Position numbers and translations under genes: made by a program. From assembly GCA_934464705.1 (NCBI GenBank), contig CAKSKB010000012.1:1-64000 (forward strand): a stretch of 64,000 bases of DNA, written 5' to 3'. Positions 42,087-51,627 of the stretch are shown here, in pieces. Position 1 is the first letter of the stretch. Each line of letters begins with the position of its first letter. The notes under the pieces were generated by a model. The model was given only the letters and a program-made list of their open reading frames with translations, was not told the DNA's origin and did no database searches. This stretch comes from an uncultured Clostridia bacterium. Its GTDB lineage: Bacteria; Bacillota; Clostridia; HGM11514.

Positions 42087-45000
42087 TTATTTGTCAAGTA
42101 ATCTCTTAAGAATACTTGCCGCCTGTGCACGGGTTGCGGTCTTATCGCCTTCAAAGGTTGTATCGGTCATGCCCGAGATAAGCCCAACGGTTGTGCAGAC
42201 ATCTACAGACGGTTTTGCCCAGTCCGCAATTTCGGATTTATCGGCAAACTTATCTATTCCGCCATTCTCGCCTTTTTTGCCGAGGTAAGAATATGCGTTC
42301 GAGATAATTACTGCCATTTCGTTTCTGGTAATTGTATCGTTCGGTCTGAACTTTCCGTCAAATCCTGTAATAATTTCAGCCTTTGCGCAAGCGTTTACCG
42401 ATGTTTCATACCAGCTGCCCTTTTCCACATCATCAAATACCGAGGGTGCATCCTCAGAAAGCTTGAGCGCGCGTGCGATGAGCGCCGCAAACTCCGCTCT
42501 TGTGATGTTTCTGTCGGGGTCGAAGGTCGTATCGTTTACGCCGCTTACAACTCCGAGGCGGTACATTGCCATGATATCAGCCTTTGCCCAGTGATTCTGA
42601 ATATCGTTGAAGCAAACTGTCGTGTCAAGATTCGGGTTTGTGGTATCGGTCGAATAGAAGCCGCCGTTACCTTTGTTTCCGTACGGATTGCTTGTTGTGC
42701 CGCTGCCGTTTCCATTTCCTCCGCCGGGCTGATTGTTGTTATCTTCCTGACTTGAAGAACTCGTGTTGTAGGTTACAAATTCACCGAGAACCTTCGTCCA
42801 GATAATATAATCGTCGCCGCTCTTTATGAATGCGGTTTCGCCTGCTTTAAGCTCACTGTCAGCTGTCTTTTCGGAGTCCTCCGAAAGTTTCTTCGTAACT
42901 CTCGAGAACTTGCCGTTCACTATAATTCCAAGGTTCTTCTTCGCCTGACCCGGAAGCACGATTCTTACCGCTTTATCCGCTGCAAGGCTTCCGTCAGCCA
43001 TGGATATTACGGTCACATTCGCCGTGTTATTGAGGGTCACGCTCGGCTCGGAAAGCTCTTTTGCCGCAAGCAGTGTGCCGTTTCCTGAAAGCTTTGTATC
43101 TTCAAAGATTTCCGCCGTTACCGTTCCGATCGAACGCTCCGCCGTGATTTTTATTCCCGGAAGAGATGTGCTCTTTTCGGTTTCAAGCTTTACATCGTTT
43201 GCGGATTTTTCAGCCTTGATTTCTGCCTTCGGGTACTTGCTGTTAATCTTTATCGTCTTATCCGCAGTTACCGTTTCCTTGGTGATTACGGACTCATCAA
43301 GCGCCTCAATTGCGTCATTGATGTTCTCGATTGCCTTGTCAGCATCGTACTGCGTAAGGTCATTTCTTGCGTTTGCGGTCTTTGCGTCGGCAAGAGCCTT
43401 ATTGAAATCGTCAACCTTATCTTTGGGATATTCGCCGTAGCCGTTTCCTGCAACAAATGTCATGTTTTCTGCTTTTGCGATTTTCTCCGCAAGCTTTGTT
43501 TTATCCGCCTCAGTAGGCGAAATTGTGAGCTTGCCCTTGCCCGAGCTGAATCCGAAATATCCTTCTTTTCCGTAGAGGTCTCTTATCTCGGTAGATTTTT
43601 CGTATACTACATTTCCGTCAACTTTAAGCTGCCAGAACACCTTGTTTTCCTCGTCGGTATCGTATACGCCGATGGTCACGATGTGTTCCTCACCGAAGCT
43701 CAGGAAGTTGTTTGTTACGGTGTCAATCATCGCGTCTTCTCCGGCAATCTTTCCGCCGTCGTGCTGCTGAATGTTCATGATGTCTTTCTTGATATCATAC
43801 ATCAGTCCGCCGCCGCCCGATTCCCAAACCTTCTTGTTGGTTGCGGGCTGCCTGAAGTAAATTCCTACCCAGCCGGATTCGTCTGACGGTTCAAACTTCA
43901 CTTTGAACGAAATCTCGTGGTTGAGATATTTCGCCGCCCTGTATGTCGCAAGGTCAAAGTTTGCAGCATCTATCACCATAGAGCCGTTCTCAAACTTCAT
44001 GTTTCCGCCGGGGTTATCCCAGTTTTCGGTGTCCGCAAGCAAAGGATTGATGTTCATATGAACTATCTTATCCATGTCGATTGCGGGTATCTTCTGCTTT
44101 TCAAACTTCGCAACCGTCGCTTCAAGCTTTGCTGCAGCGTTGTTTGCTGCGTACTGTGTAAGCTCGGGGTCGTTTGCTGCCGTCTGCGCATCGTTAAGCG
44201 CTGCCGAAAGCTCGTCATATGCCGCCTTCGGATACTGACCTGCGCCCGTTCCTACGCTTGCGCCTTCAAGCGCCTCTCTTGCCGCCTTCATTGCCGCATT
44301 GAGCGAGGTGAGGTCGATTGAGCTTGCCTCTCTTACCTTGACCGGTTCGCTCATTACAGTTTCGCCCCTCATGGTGTTTGTATCATAAGGAATTACCTTG
44401 TACTTAATATATCTTCCGGCATACTCGTCCGTGAGTTCAAGCGTTTTGCCTGCCTTGCCTTCGATCATGGTGTATTCGCCGTTTTTCTTATCGGCAACAT
44501 ACCAGTAAATCTGCGAAAGTCCTTCTTTATCTCCGTCAGCGTCGATAAAGTCGTAGTTTGCGCTGATTTCACCTCCGGCTGCTGCTATACCGCTTACAAT
44601 ATCCGACTTAACCGTTACGGAAGGCTTATGTCCCCAATTATCTGTCGTTCTTCCAATCTGATTGAACGGAATCTGCTCAAATTCGGGCGCCGATGCCTTC
44701 ACGGTTCTCAAGCCTTCATCCGTGAGCGTAAAGTCCTTTCCGTAGTCCTTGAACAACGATTTTGCGGTGTTTACATTTTCCTGCGAATAGTTATCGTAGT
44801 TAACATTGCCGTTATAAATAGGAAGAATTGTTGTCTGCCCTATCATGGCATTATCGTGATAATTATTGTTGTAGCCCTTCGGGAAATTCTCATCAATATA
44901 CTGGAGAAGTCCGTATTCATCTTTAGCGTCGAAGAACTTCTTGGCACCGTCATAGTTTTCCTTTGAATAAAGCTCAATGTTCTTTGCCCAGATGGTGTCT

Positions 45001-48000
45001 TTATAATGTTCCTTCCAAGCGTCGCTCCAGAGATAATGTGCTCTGTTATCGGATGTCCAAAGATTTGCATTACCTTCCGCACGGTTCTGGCTGCCTTCCG
45101 CTGTGCCGATAACCGTACGCATATCCGTCATATAAAGCCATGTATTTGCAGGAATGGACGGGTCAACCTTTTTACCGTTATATGTATACTCGGGTCCCCA
45201 GCAATGTGTGCTCCATCCGAACAGGAAGGCAGCATACCGGGTATTATTTTCGTCATCGATTATAAGGTTGTTATAAACATTCTGAACCTCGCCGCCGTTG
45301 GCTCTGATTGATGCATAATGTCTTGCACCGTTATAGAACACATTCCCGTAAAGTTCAGGTCCTACCGCGCCGTCATCCCAGAAAACGCCGTCACCGTAGC
45401 CGTCCTGGATTGCCCAGAGGTCGGTTTCAAAGTCTCTGAAATAGTTATATCTTACAACAATACCCATTGTTGTATTATCTCTGCCCCAATAAATTGAGCC
45501 CATATCGGAGTCAAAATACAGAGCGTGAGAAATGGTGTTATATTCGATTGTGATATCATTGGACTTCCTAATATCAATTGCAGCGTGCGGCAAATCGTCA
45601 AATTCATTATGGCTTACCGTTATGCCGACAGTGTCGTGCATTGTAATTGCAAAACGGTCGCCGGGTCTGTAGTTTACCGCATGAATATAGTTGTTTTCTA
45701 TAATGTTGTTGCTGGGCTTAAGCGTTTCCCTATCACCGCCCTGCAAGTAAATCGCCGAGCTTGCAATGTTGAACATATGGCAACCGGTGATTTTGCAGTT
45801 CGTGGAATTAAGAATCTTAATGCCGCTCTGTGCAGAACCCGAAATTTCGCCGCCTTCAATTTTAATATTGTCTGAATTTTCAATATTTACGGGAGTTTTG
45901 CGGGTCTCTTTAAAATCAATTCCCTTGAAGGTAATGTTTGAAGCGCCGTTGAAGTCAAGCATATTTTTATCCGTGGTAGACACAACCATCTCGCAGCCGT
46001 TCACATCAACCAAAGGATAGAAATAAAGAATGTTCTTTTCGCGGTCAACATACATTTCGCCCGGAACATCGATTTCTTCAAAGATATTTCCGAAATAAAC
46101 CTTGTACTGCTGACCCCATCCTGCTCCGGGGGTTGCGGCAATATTGGTATTGTTAACCGTTGTAACAGTTTTCGCTTCTTTATCGAACGTGTCGATTGTA
46201 TAGCTCGAGTCTGCCCAGAAGTAAACCAGTGCGCCGCCCATATAAGCGTCACCCGACTTAATCGTCCATTTTGCCGAGCGGTTTTCAGGGTCGGGGAAAG
46301 AATATTTATACTTCTGACCAACCGCATTGTATCCTTCTTCCGAAACGGGCGCTGCCTGGACAAGCCCCTGACTTTCGTCATTATTGGGCCAGCGAGCGTT
46401 TGTGAGAAGCATATTGTTCATGTAAATTTCGTTAGGGTTATAATCTGCAAAGCCGTTGCCGTATGAAGCAATCTTTGACATCTTAACGCCCTGCTCTGCA
46501 AGGTCAAGCATATAAAGATTCTTTCTTGCGTCCTGATCAACAAGGCGGTTCAGGATCGCCTCATCGGTAACCTTCTTGATTTTCGAGGTATCAAGAGTTT
46601 TGCCGCCCACAAATTCAACCTTTTCGCCGTTATATGCCTGATATGTTATCGGGCTTTCCGCCGTACCGGAGTTCTTCGCCCCGAATTCGATTGTCTTTGT
46701 AATCTGATATGTGCCGCCGCGTACATAAACCGTTACGCCGCCTTCGGGCAGCTTTATCGATTCAAGGACATCCCTTGCCTTTTCGATGGTCGCGAAGGGC
46801 GCGTCAATTGTACCGTCGTTTTCATCATTGCCGTTTTTCGCTACATAATATGCTGATGCGGCAACGGGTTCTGTATACTTATTCGTTTTAATTGCAGCCG
46901 AAACAACCGGAGTTCCGGGAATACCGTGCTTATCGGTAGGTATTACCTTAACTCTGATGTATTTTTCGGCGTCCGCCTGCATAACGGTATAAATCTTTGA
47001 GGTTCCCCCCTTAAGCTCCGTATATGTACCGCCCTCGGTGTCCGAAATCTCCCACACAAACTTTGTTGCACCTTCTTCAACGTTGCTTTCGGAAGGAACA
47101 TAGGTGTAAGCTGCGGTAAGATTTTTGCCCGTGTCAGGTACTCCCGTTACACTGACGTCCTTTGCAGACGGCGGAGTTACCGCCTCAACAATTTTAGATG
47201 TAGGATCAGATGCCGCAGGTGCGCCGACCTTCGGGTCAACTGTGCTTCGAGGCGTTACAACAATGCGAAGCATTTTTCCCACATATTCCTTCTTTAAATC
47301 AATCGTATCAGCGGTTTCTCCGGCTATATCGTCCCATGCCGAGCCATCAGCAGATGACTGCCACTGATAGAGCGGTGTATCGAGCTTATCATCGTCAGCA
47401 TCATATATTTTTGCGGATGCTGTAAGCTTCTGACCTTCCATCTGCAGACCTTCGATCGAAACGGAGGACACCACAGGCGCTGTAGGTTCTTTTCTTTTTT
47501 CAAGAGAACCCATTAACACCATATCATCCATATAATTTTTGTATCCGTCCTGATATACCGGTCTTATTTCAATTGCTGCCCATGAGTTACAATCGGTAAT
47601 CCCCGCAGGCATTGTTTCTTCTTCCGGAACAACATCTTTTGTGCCGACCAAATCGCCGTCGAGATAAGTATAAACGGTCCAGCCGTATTCGGCTTCGGAA
47701 TTCTTTTCGAGTGACATTACAAACTGATGCCAGCCCTTTTTTCTCGCTTTGATGCCGTAATTGCCGCCGTAAGGGGTTCCGTTTATATATTCATCGCCCT
47801 GCCCCCGCATAATTCCCGAGCTAACAATCTGCCAGGAGTTCATGCCCTTCCATTTTGCAGCAAAATCTCCGTAGCCGTAGTCCTCTTCGAATTTACTGTT
47901 CTGATGGAAAAGGGACGAGTCGGTAAATACAACAAAATCGTAACCCTGTTTATGACCGGTATCGCCGTCATCATAAAACCAACCGGCAACCGAGCGATAA

Positions 48001-48581
48001 CCGCTGTCGTACCATCTGTTTTCCATGTCGGTACCGGGTTTTTCGGGATCGTTATTTTGAGCCCATGATTTTCTCATAAGGCGAACGGTCCAGTTATTTG
48101 CCCAATTCGAAAGCGCATTGCCGTCGTAATGACCGCCCTCCGCAGTGCCCGGTGTGCCGCTTGTGATGTAAGAGATATTGTTATACCCTGACACATGCAC
48201 ATCAGCTGTTATCGGCTGATTGGCAGCAGTCTTGGCATCCTGCCTTGCCATAACCATTTTTGCAGTTTTTCCGCCATATACTGCGGAAATAATCGCCTTA
48301 CCGTTCTTGCCGGTTGATGAAAGCTTGTTTCCGTCAAACTTGAACACGGTTTCATCGGAGCTTGCATATGTAATCCCCGAATCACCGGTAAGATCTGTTT
48401 CAGATCCGTCCGCAAGTGTTGCCGTAACCTTCAAAGCTTCGGAAGCTCTGTCCTCACCGAGGTAGAAACACTTGTTCTGTGTGATACTGATAGCCGTGAT
48501 ATCCGCCGCCATTACGAACGGCATGCAAACTGTGCTCAATATCATAAGCATAACCAATATCAGAGATAATTTTCTTTGCAT
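42087..48581 (-). CDS. Giant SLH-anchored beta-helix surface protein
   Basis: 2164 residues. Signal peptide MQRKLSLILVMLMIL...MA; Big-like immunoglobulin domain (about 27-105); a concanavalin/LamG-like domain (about 115-360); Ig-like modules with YQWQSSADGSAW (about 375-570); a right-handed parallel beta-helix starting with the DUF1565-like YYVAKNGNDENDGTIDAPFA (about 577) and running to about 1250; another Ig module; FIVAR-like helical modules (about 1400 and 1680) around a second LamG-like domain; a Gly/Asn linker; and three SLH motifs (TRAE, TRNE, TRAQ) at the C-terminus. It should sit on the wall through the CsaB-made pyruvylated polymer. The beta-helix may be a polysaccharide lyase or hydrolase; no catalytic residues are assigned. 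Confidence 0.9.
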   Translation of the reverse strand: MQRKLSLILVMLMILSTVCMPFVMAADITAISITQNKCFYLGEDRASEALKVTATLADGSETDLTGDSGITYASSDETVFKFDGNKLSSTGKNGKAIISAVYGGKTAKMVMARQDAKTAANQPITADVHVSGYNNISYITSGTPGTAEGGHYDGNALSNWANNWTVRLMRKSWAQNNDPEKPGTDMENRWYDSGYRSVAGWFYDDGDTGHKQGYDFVVFTDSSLFHQNSKFEEDYGYGDFAAKWKGMNSWQIVSSGIMRGQGDEYINGTPYGGNYGIKARKKGWHQFVMSLEKNSEAEYGWTVYTYLDGDLVGTKDVVPEEETMPAGITDCNSWAAIEIRPVYQDGYKNYMDDMVLMGSLEKRKEPTAPVVSSVSIEGLQMEGQKLTASAKIYDADDDKLDTPLYQWQSSADGSAWDDIAGETADTIDLKKEYVGKMLRIVVTPRSTVDPKVGAPAASDPTSKIVEAVTPPSAKDVSVTGVPDTGKNLTAAYTYVPSESNVEEGATKFVWEISDTEGGTYTELKGGTSKIYTVMQADAEKYIRVKVIPTDKHGIPGTPVVSAAIKTNKYTEPVAASAYYVAKNGNDENDGTIDAPFATIEKARDVLESIKLPEGGVTVYVRGGTYQITKTIEFGAKNSGTAESPITYQAYNGEKVEFVGGKTLDTSKIKKVTDEAILNRLVDQDARKNLYMLDLAEQGVKMSKIASYGNGFADYNPNEIYMNNMLLTNARWPNNDESQGLVQAAPVSEEGYNAVGQKYKYSFPDPENRSAKWTIKSGDAYMGGALVYFWADSSYTIDTFDKEAKTVTTVNNTNIAATPGAGWGQQYKVYFGNIFEEIDVPGEMYVDREKNILYFYPLVDVNGCEMVVSTTDKNMLDFNGASNITFKGIDFKETRKTPVNIENSDNIKIEGGEISGSAQSGIKILNSTNCKITGCHMFNIASSAIYLQGGDRETLKPSNNIIENNYIHAVNYRPGDRFAITMHDTVGITVSHNEFDDLPHAAIDIRKSNDITIEYNTISHALYFDSDMGSIYWGRDNTTMGIVVRYNYFRDFETDLWAIQDGYGDGVFWDDGAVGPELYGNVFYNGARHYASIRANGGEVQNVYNNLIIDDENNTRYAAFLFGWSTHCWGPEYTYNGKKVDPSIPANTWLYMTDMRTVIGTAEGSQNRAEGNANLWTSDNRAHYLWSDAWKEHYKDTIWAKNIELYSKENYDGAKKFFDAKDEYGLLQYIDENFPKGYNNNYHDNAMIGQTTILPIYNGNVNYDNYSQENVNTAKSLFKDYGKDFTLTDEGLRTVKASAPEFEQIPFNQIGRTTDNWGHKPSVTVKSDIVSGIAAAGGEISANYDFIDADGDKEGLSQIYWYVADKKNGEYTMIEGKAGKTLELTDEYAGRYIKYKVIPYDTNTMRGETVMSEPVKVREASSIDLTSLNAAMKAAREALEGASVGTGAGQYPKAAYDELSAALNDAQTAANDPELTQYAANNAAAKLEATVAKFEKQKIPAIDMDKIVHMNINPLLADTENWDNPGGNMKFENGSMVIDAANFDLATYRAAKYLNHEISFKVKFEPSDESGWVGIYFRQPATNKKVWESGGGGLMYDIKKDIMNIQQHDGGKIAGEDAMIDTVTNNFLSFGEEHIVTIGVYDTDEENKVFWQLKVDGNVVYEKSTEIRDLYGKEGYFGFSSGKGKLTISPTEADKTKLAEKIAKAENMTFVAGNGYGEYPKDKVDDFNKALADAKTANARNDLTQYDADKAIENINDAIEALDESVITKETVTADKTIKINSKYPKAEIKAEKSANDVKLETEKSTSLPGIKITAERSIGTVTAEIFEDTKLSGNGTLLAAKELSEPSVTLNNTANVTVISMADGSLAADKAVRIVLPGQAKKNLGIIVNGKFSRVTKKLSEDSEKTADSELKAGETAFIKSGDDYIIWTKVLGEFVTYNTSSSSQEDNNNQPGGGNGNGSGTTSNPYGNKGNGGFYSTDTTNPNLDTTVCFNDIQNHWAKADIMAMYRLGVVSGVNDTTFDPDRNITRAEFAALIARALKLSEDAPSVFDDVEKGSWYETSVNACAKAEIITGFDGKFRPNDTITRNEMAVIISNAYSYLGKKGENGGIDKFADKSEIADWAKPSVDVCTTVGLISGMTDTTFEGDKTATRAQAASILKRLLDK

Positions 48582-48634
48582 TTTTTATTCCTCCTTAAAT
48601 TTTCAAATATTACTTTTTACATAATTACAATACT

Positions 48635-48663
48635 ATAATACAATATTTTTGTGCAATTTTCAA
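48635..48663 (-). promoter_or_regulatory. Predicted promoter of the SLH beta-helix gene
   Basis: Minus strand: TTGAAA (48658-48663), 17-nt spacer, TATTAT (48635-48640), about 54 nt before the ATG. The ATG itself has AGGAGGA upstream. Confidence 0.5.
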
Positions 48664-48711
48664 TAGCTGTATCTGTGTTTCTGTTTAGCTGTAATTTAAA
48701 ATAAGATAACA

Positions 48712-48992
48712 ATATACCCATCGGCATTTTTTCTGCCGATGGGTATAATATTAGTATAAAGAGTGTACCCGCCGACAGCCGAAACCATCGGCAGATACGA
48801 AAAATAAGGAGAGCGAATTAATTATTTATCAAGTAATCTCTTAAGAATACTTGCCGCCTGTGCGCATGTTGCGGTCTTATCGCCTTCAAAGGTTGTATCG
48901 GTCATGCCCGAGATAAGCCCGACTGTTGTGCAGACATCCACGGACGGTTTTGCCCAGTCTGCGATTTCAGATTTATCGGTAAACTTATCTAT
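48712..48992. repeat. Duplicate of the SLH gene 3' end and its hairpins
   Basis: About 280 bp matching 41981-42257 with roughly 15-20 differences: both hairpins, the spacer ending GGAGAGCGAATT, and the last 53 codons of the SLH gene. The match stops abruptly inside the codon region at TTATCTAT. It is a duplication, or a deletion junction that left the tail of a second SLH gene. Confidence 0.9.
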
Positions 48993-49034
48993 ATATCGGC
49001 TAAAATTTATTTTTGCTTTAATTCTTTCAGAAAA
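48822..49034 (-). pseudogene. SLH-motif remnant, in frame behind the stop of the 731-residue gene
   Basis: Reading on from the TGA at 49035-49037 in the same frame gives 70 codons without a stop: a novel FSERIKAKINFSRY segment, then IDKFTDKSEIADW and the rest of the third SLH motif up to LLKD-type end (…RLLDK), stop TAA at 48822. The key SLH residue is changed from TRAQ in the parent to TCAQ here. There is no start codon with a ribosome site. I read it as an untranslated leftover of an SLH-anchored ancestor of the 731-residue protein, or of a gene fused to it by deletion. Confidence 0.75.
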
Positions 49035-51230
49035 TCAGCCCATTATCTCATCAGGGTCATCAAATGCGGTTCTTGCCGGAATGACCCAAATCATCTGAGT
49101 GCTGTTATCCCACTCAACGCGGCAATCCAATGCGTCTGTTATATCACGAAGCTTAAAATAATTGTTTCCTTCGATATTATAGCAGGTTGCCTTAATCGGC
49201 ACGCCGTCAAGCGTCACAAATACCGATGATGAAAGCGCTGTTCTTTCGGCGCCGTCACCCGGTGTTAATTCACCGCCGGCAGCCGCATAATCATAAAAAC
49301 TCAGCATATCAATCGAATTTGTTGCAGCGTCATACTCAATGTCAAAAGATTTAATGGTTCCGTCAAGGATTTTTGCAATATCTCTGAGTTTAAAGTAGTT
49401 GTTGTCATCAATGTTATATGCAACGGTATCATATTTCAGACCGTCCAGACAAACCGTCTGCGTTTTCGCAACGGAAGTTTTGCTGAATCCGTTTCCGGGA
49501 TAATATGTAAATGTATCGTGCTCATCGTCCTCGTGAACCAGATAGCGAATCTCGCCGTCATAGAAAATAGTATAGATTTTTCCTGTAATAATCCAGGGGT
49601 CTATATCGTTAGGGTCTATCCCGGGGATGCTCCTCATATCTTCGTCACGGTCAAACGAAAAATCTTCGATACCGTATACATTTACCCATTCTTTGTCGTG
49701 TATTGTGTTGATATCGCCGTTGTTTGAACTAACCCACTGAGTGTACTCTGCCATCATATTCTCATCAACATTGATATATCCGTAACGGTACTTTTTCAGC
49801 TTTGCAATGCCTTCTGAGGAATATGTCAGCGCGCCCCATTCGCCCCAGGGTGTGTCAACCGACAGAACACCGATAGGTGCACCGAGAGCTGCAGTGTCCG
49901 CAGCGGACAGGGTTTTGGTAAATTCATCAAGCTTGCTTGTCGGAATATAACATACCTTTGAGTTAAACCAGATTTTTGAATTTGTTCCGTCATAGTCCTT
50001 CTCGATAACATCGATTGCAGCGCCTTTTTTAACAGAACCCACAACCGAAGAACCGTCGGAAATATCACAGTCAACGGCGGCTATTGCTTTGTACCGGGTT
50101 GTCGGTTTTTCGGTGTTTGCGAGCTGTGCATTCACATACTTTGCGTCAACATAATAAAGACCTTTTTTATAGTAAATCTTATAATGTCCGTTCTGCGGAG
50201 TTGCGTCTGCAATCTGAACCGACTGATTGATTTTGATAACGCCGGATTTTACATAATCCTTATCATCGGGAGTGGTCTTAACCATCAAAAGGCCGGTCGC
50301 CCTGCCTACCGCCTCGATTTTCGGAGCGGTTGATACCTGATTGTTAATATCCAAAATATAGCAGTTTTTCCTCGGGAAGAAGTATACGGCAGGCTTCCAG
50401 CTTGTGAAAGCGGTACCGTCCTTCTCACCGCACTGTCTGATTGAGCCGCGTGTTTCGTCAACGCCGCCTTCGCTCCATACCGCAACCCAGTCTTCGTTAT
50501 ATGCAACAACTTCAAATTCGCTCGTTGTTGTAGCATAAAATGCCGTGTTAGCGAATCCATCTGTTCTGGTTCGTTCGGAGAACAGCGGCTCATACCCTAT
50601 TTCTCTAAGCTCATCAAGCCTTTTGATATGATAGTTAATCGGCGGATTGCCGGGATAAAACGAAGCTTTTACCGAACCGATTTTCCCCTCATCGCCTATA
50701 TGCAGGACAGCCATTCCCACAAGCGGCAATGAAGCGGGGCGGTCGTGTCTTACCCATTCCGTAGGCACCTTAGCATAGAAATTTCTTTCTTTGCCCTCGG
50801 TTGTTTTGCTTCCGCCGTAGATGTAATCGGAAAGAAATGTCATCTCTATTGCGTGCTGATACTTATCAGGATCGGAGGTTTCCCACTGTTTGTTAAGCTC
50901 CTTCTCGGCAGCTTCAGAAGCCTCAAGAATCGGCTTTGTTTCCCGAGCCGTTTCATAAGCAAGGATATATCCGACCGTGCCGTCGGAAAGCTGGATTTTA
51001 TGGAACTTTCTGTTATCCTCGCCGATTACATAAGCCTCCAGAACCGTCACTTTGGTTCCTTTGCTGACCTCAGCTATACCCCCTGAATAAGTGGGGTTTT
51101 TTGTAACGCTTACCGTGCCGCCGTATACAACATAGGCGGTATCGCCCGCCTTTATTTCGTCTGCGGCATACGCAACAGTACCGAGTATCATAACCGCGCA
51201 AAGCACTGCCGCCAAAATTTTCTTCAACAC
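49035..51230 (-). CDS. Secreted SH3 / copper-amine-oxidase-N-domain protein
   Basis: 731 residues. Signal peptide MLKKILAAVLCAVMILG...YA. Residues about 28-90 and again about 330-440 are SH3b-like (AYVVYGGTVSVTKNPTYSGGIAEVSKGTKVTVLE; KAIAAVDCDISDGSSVVGSVKKGAAIDVIE). Between them is an unrecognised beta-rich domain (about 110-310). The C-terminus has two copper-amine-oxidase-N-like repeats (YNIDDNNYFKLRDIAKIL and YNIEGNNYFKLRDITDALD). No own anchor: it ends EIMG, and an SLH motif follows in frame only after its TGA stop. Probably released or bound to the wall by SH3b domains. Confidence 0.82.
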   Translation of the reverse strand: MLKKILAAVLCAVMILGTVAYAADEIKAGDTAYVVYGGTVSVTKNPTYSGGIAEVSKGTKVTVLEAYVIGEDNRKFHKIQLSDGTVGYILAYETARETKPILEASEAAEKELNKQWETSDPDKYQHAIEMTFLSDYIYGGSKTTEGKERNFYAKVPTEWVRHDRPASLPLVGMAVLHIGDEGKIGSVKASFYPGNPPINYHIKRLDELREIGYEPLFSERTRTDGFANTAFYATTTSEFEVVAYNEDWVAVWSEGGVDETRGSIRQCGEKDGTAFTSWKPAVYFFPRKNCYILDINNQVSTAPKIEAVGRATGLLMVKTTPDDKDYVKSGVIKINQSVQIADATPQNGHYKIYYKKGLYYVDAKYVNAQLANTEKPTTRYKAIAAVDCDISDGSSVVGSVKKGAAIDVIEKDYDGTNSKIWFNSKVCYIPTSKLDEFTKTLSAADTAALGAPIGVLSVDTPWGEWGALTYSSEGIAKLKKYRYGYINVDENMMAEYTQWVSSNNGDINTIHDKEWVNVYGIEDFSFDRDEDMRSIPGIDPNDIDPWIITGKIYTIFYDGEIRYLVHEDDEHDTFTYYPGNGFSKTSVAKTQTVCLDGLKYDTVAYNIDDNNYFKLRDIAKILDGTIKSFDIEYDAATNSIDMLSFYDYAAAGGELTPGDGAERTALSSSVFVTLDGVPIKATCYNIEGNNYFKLRDITDALDCRVEWDNSTQMIWVIPARTAFDDPDEIMG

Positions 51231-51368
51231 AATAATTCCTCCCTTTGTTTTTTATGTTGATTTATTGGAATTTGCATACTGTAATAATTATATACCATAT
51301 CGGTGCAATATGCAAGGGGTTTGGAAAATTTATTTTGAAATTTTTGTTTACACATGAAATAACCCCAC

Positions 51369-51449
51369 ATGCCGAAAGGCGCATTTCACATTGCGCAGCA
51401 ATATTTCACGCACGAAGTGCATTTCGCAAATCCGAAGGATTTATTTCAC
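51369..51449. repeat. Tandem mini-hairpins with ATTTCAC spacers
   Basis: Four short perfect stems follow each other: ATGC...GCAT (51369-51384), ATTGC-GCA-GCAAT (51390-51402), GCAC-GAA-GTGC (51410-51420) and AAATCC-GAA-GGATTT (51428-51442), separated by TTCAC, ATTTCAC, ATTTCGC and ATTTCAC. Stem sequences differ, the spacers are nearly constant. The rest of 51231-51486 holds only the tRNA terminator and the promoter region of the 731-residue gene. Confidence 0.8.
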
Positions 51450-51451
51450 TG

Positions 51452-51483
51452 AAAAAAGCGCCTGCAATGCAAGCGCTTTTTTC
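51452..51483 (-). terminator. Terminator of tRNA-Arg
   Basis: AAAAAAGCGC and GCGCTTTTTT with inner TGCA pairing form a stem 4 nt beyond the tRNA on the minus strand, with a T run on both strands. Confidence 0.85.
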
Positions 51484-51486
51484 TAA

Positions 51487-51558
51487 CACCCCCGACCGGA
51501 ATCGAACCGATGACTAACCCTTAGGAGGGGCTTGTAATATCCTCTTTACTACGGGGGC
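51487..51558 (-). tRNA. tRNA-Arg (anticodon CCT)
   Basis: 72 nt on the minus strand. Acceptor GCCCCCG pairs with CGGGGGT (discriminator G); D arm GTAA/TTAC with GG in the loop; anticodon stem AGCCC/GGGTT with loop CTCCTAA, so anticodon CCT reading AGG; T arm ATCGG-TTCGATT-CCGGT. CCA is not encoded. All four stems pair. Confidence 0.95.
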
Positions 51559-51571
51559 ATCTAACTATACT

Positions 51572-51600
51572 ATTGTACACGATATTTCCCGTTTTGTCAA
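51572..51600 (-). promoter_or_regulatory. Promoter of tRNA-Arg
   Basis: Minus strand: TTGACA (51595-51600), 17-nt spacer, TACAAT (51572-51577), 13 nt before the tRNA. Near-consensus, as usual for stable RNA genes. Confidence 0.85.
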
Positions 51601-51627
51601 GGGATATTAGGTTAATTTTTCAAAAAT

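Noticed and set aside
49035..49037. Read-through or recoding of the TGA before the SLH remnant (selenocysteine or altered code)
   Set aside because: TGA ends other clear genes in the window as a normal stop, no selenocysteine-insertion hairpin is evident, and the SLH motif has lost its key Arg.
51369..51449. CRISPR array
   Set aside because: Units are short palindromes with varying stems and 5-7 nt spacers; no direct repeats of 23-40 bp with unique spacers and no cas genes.
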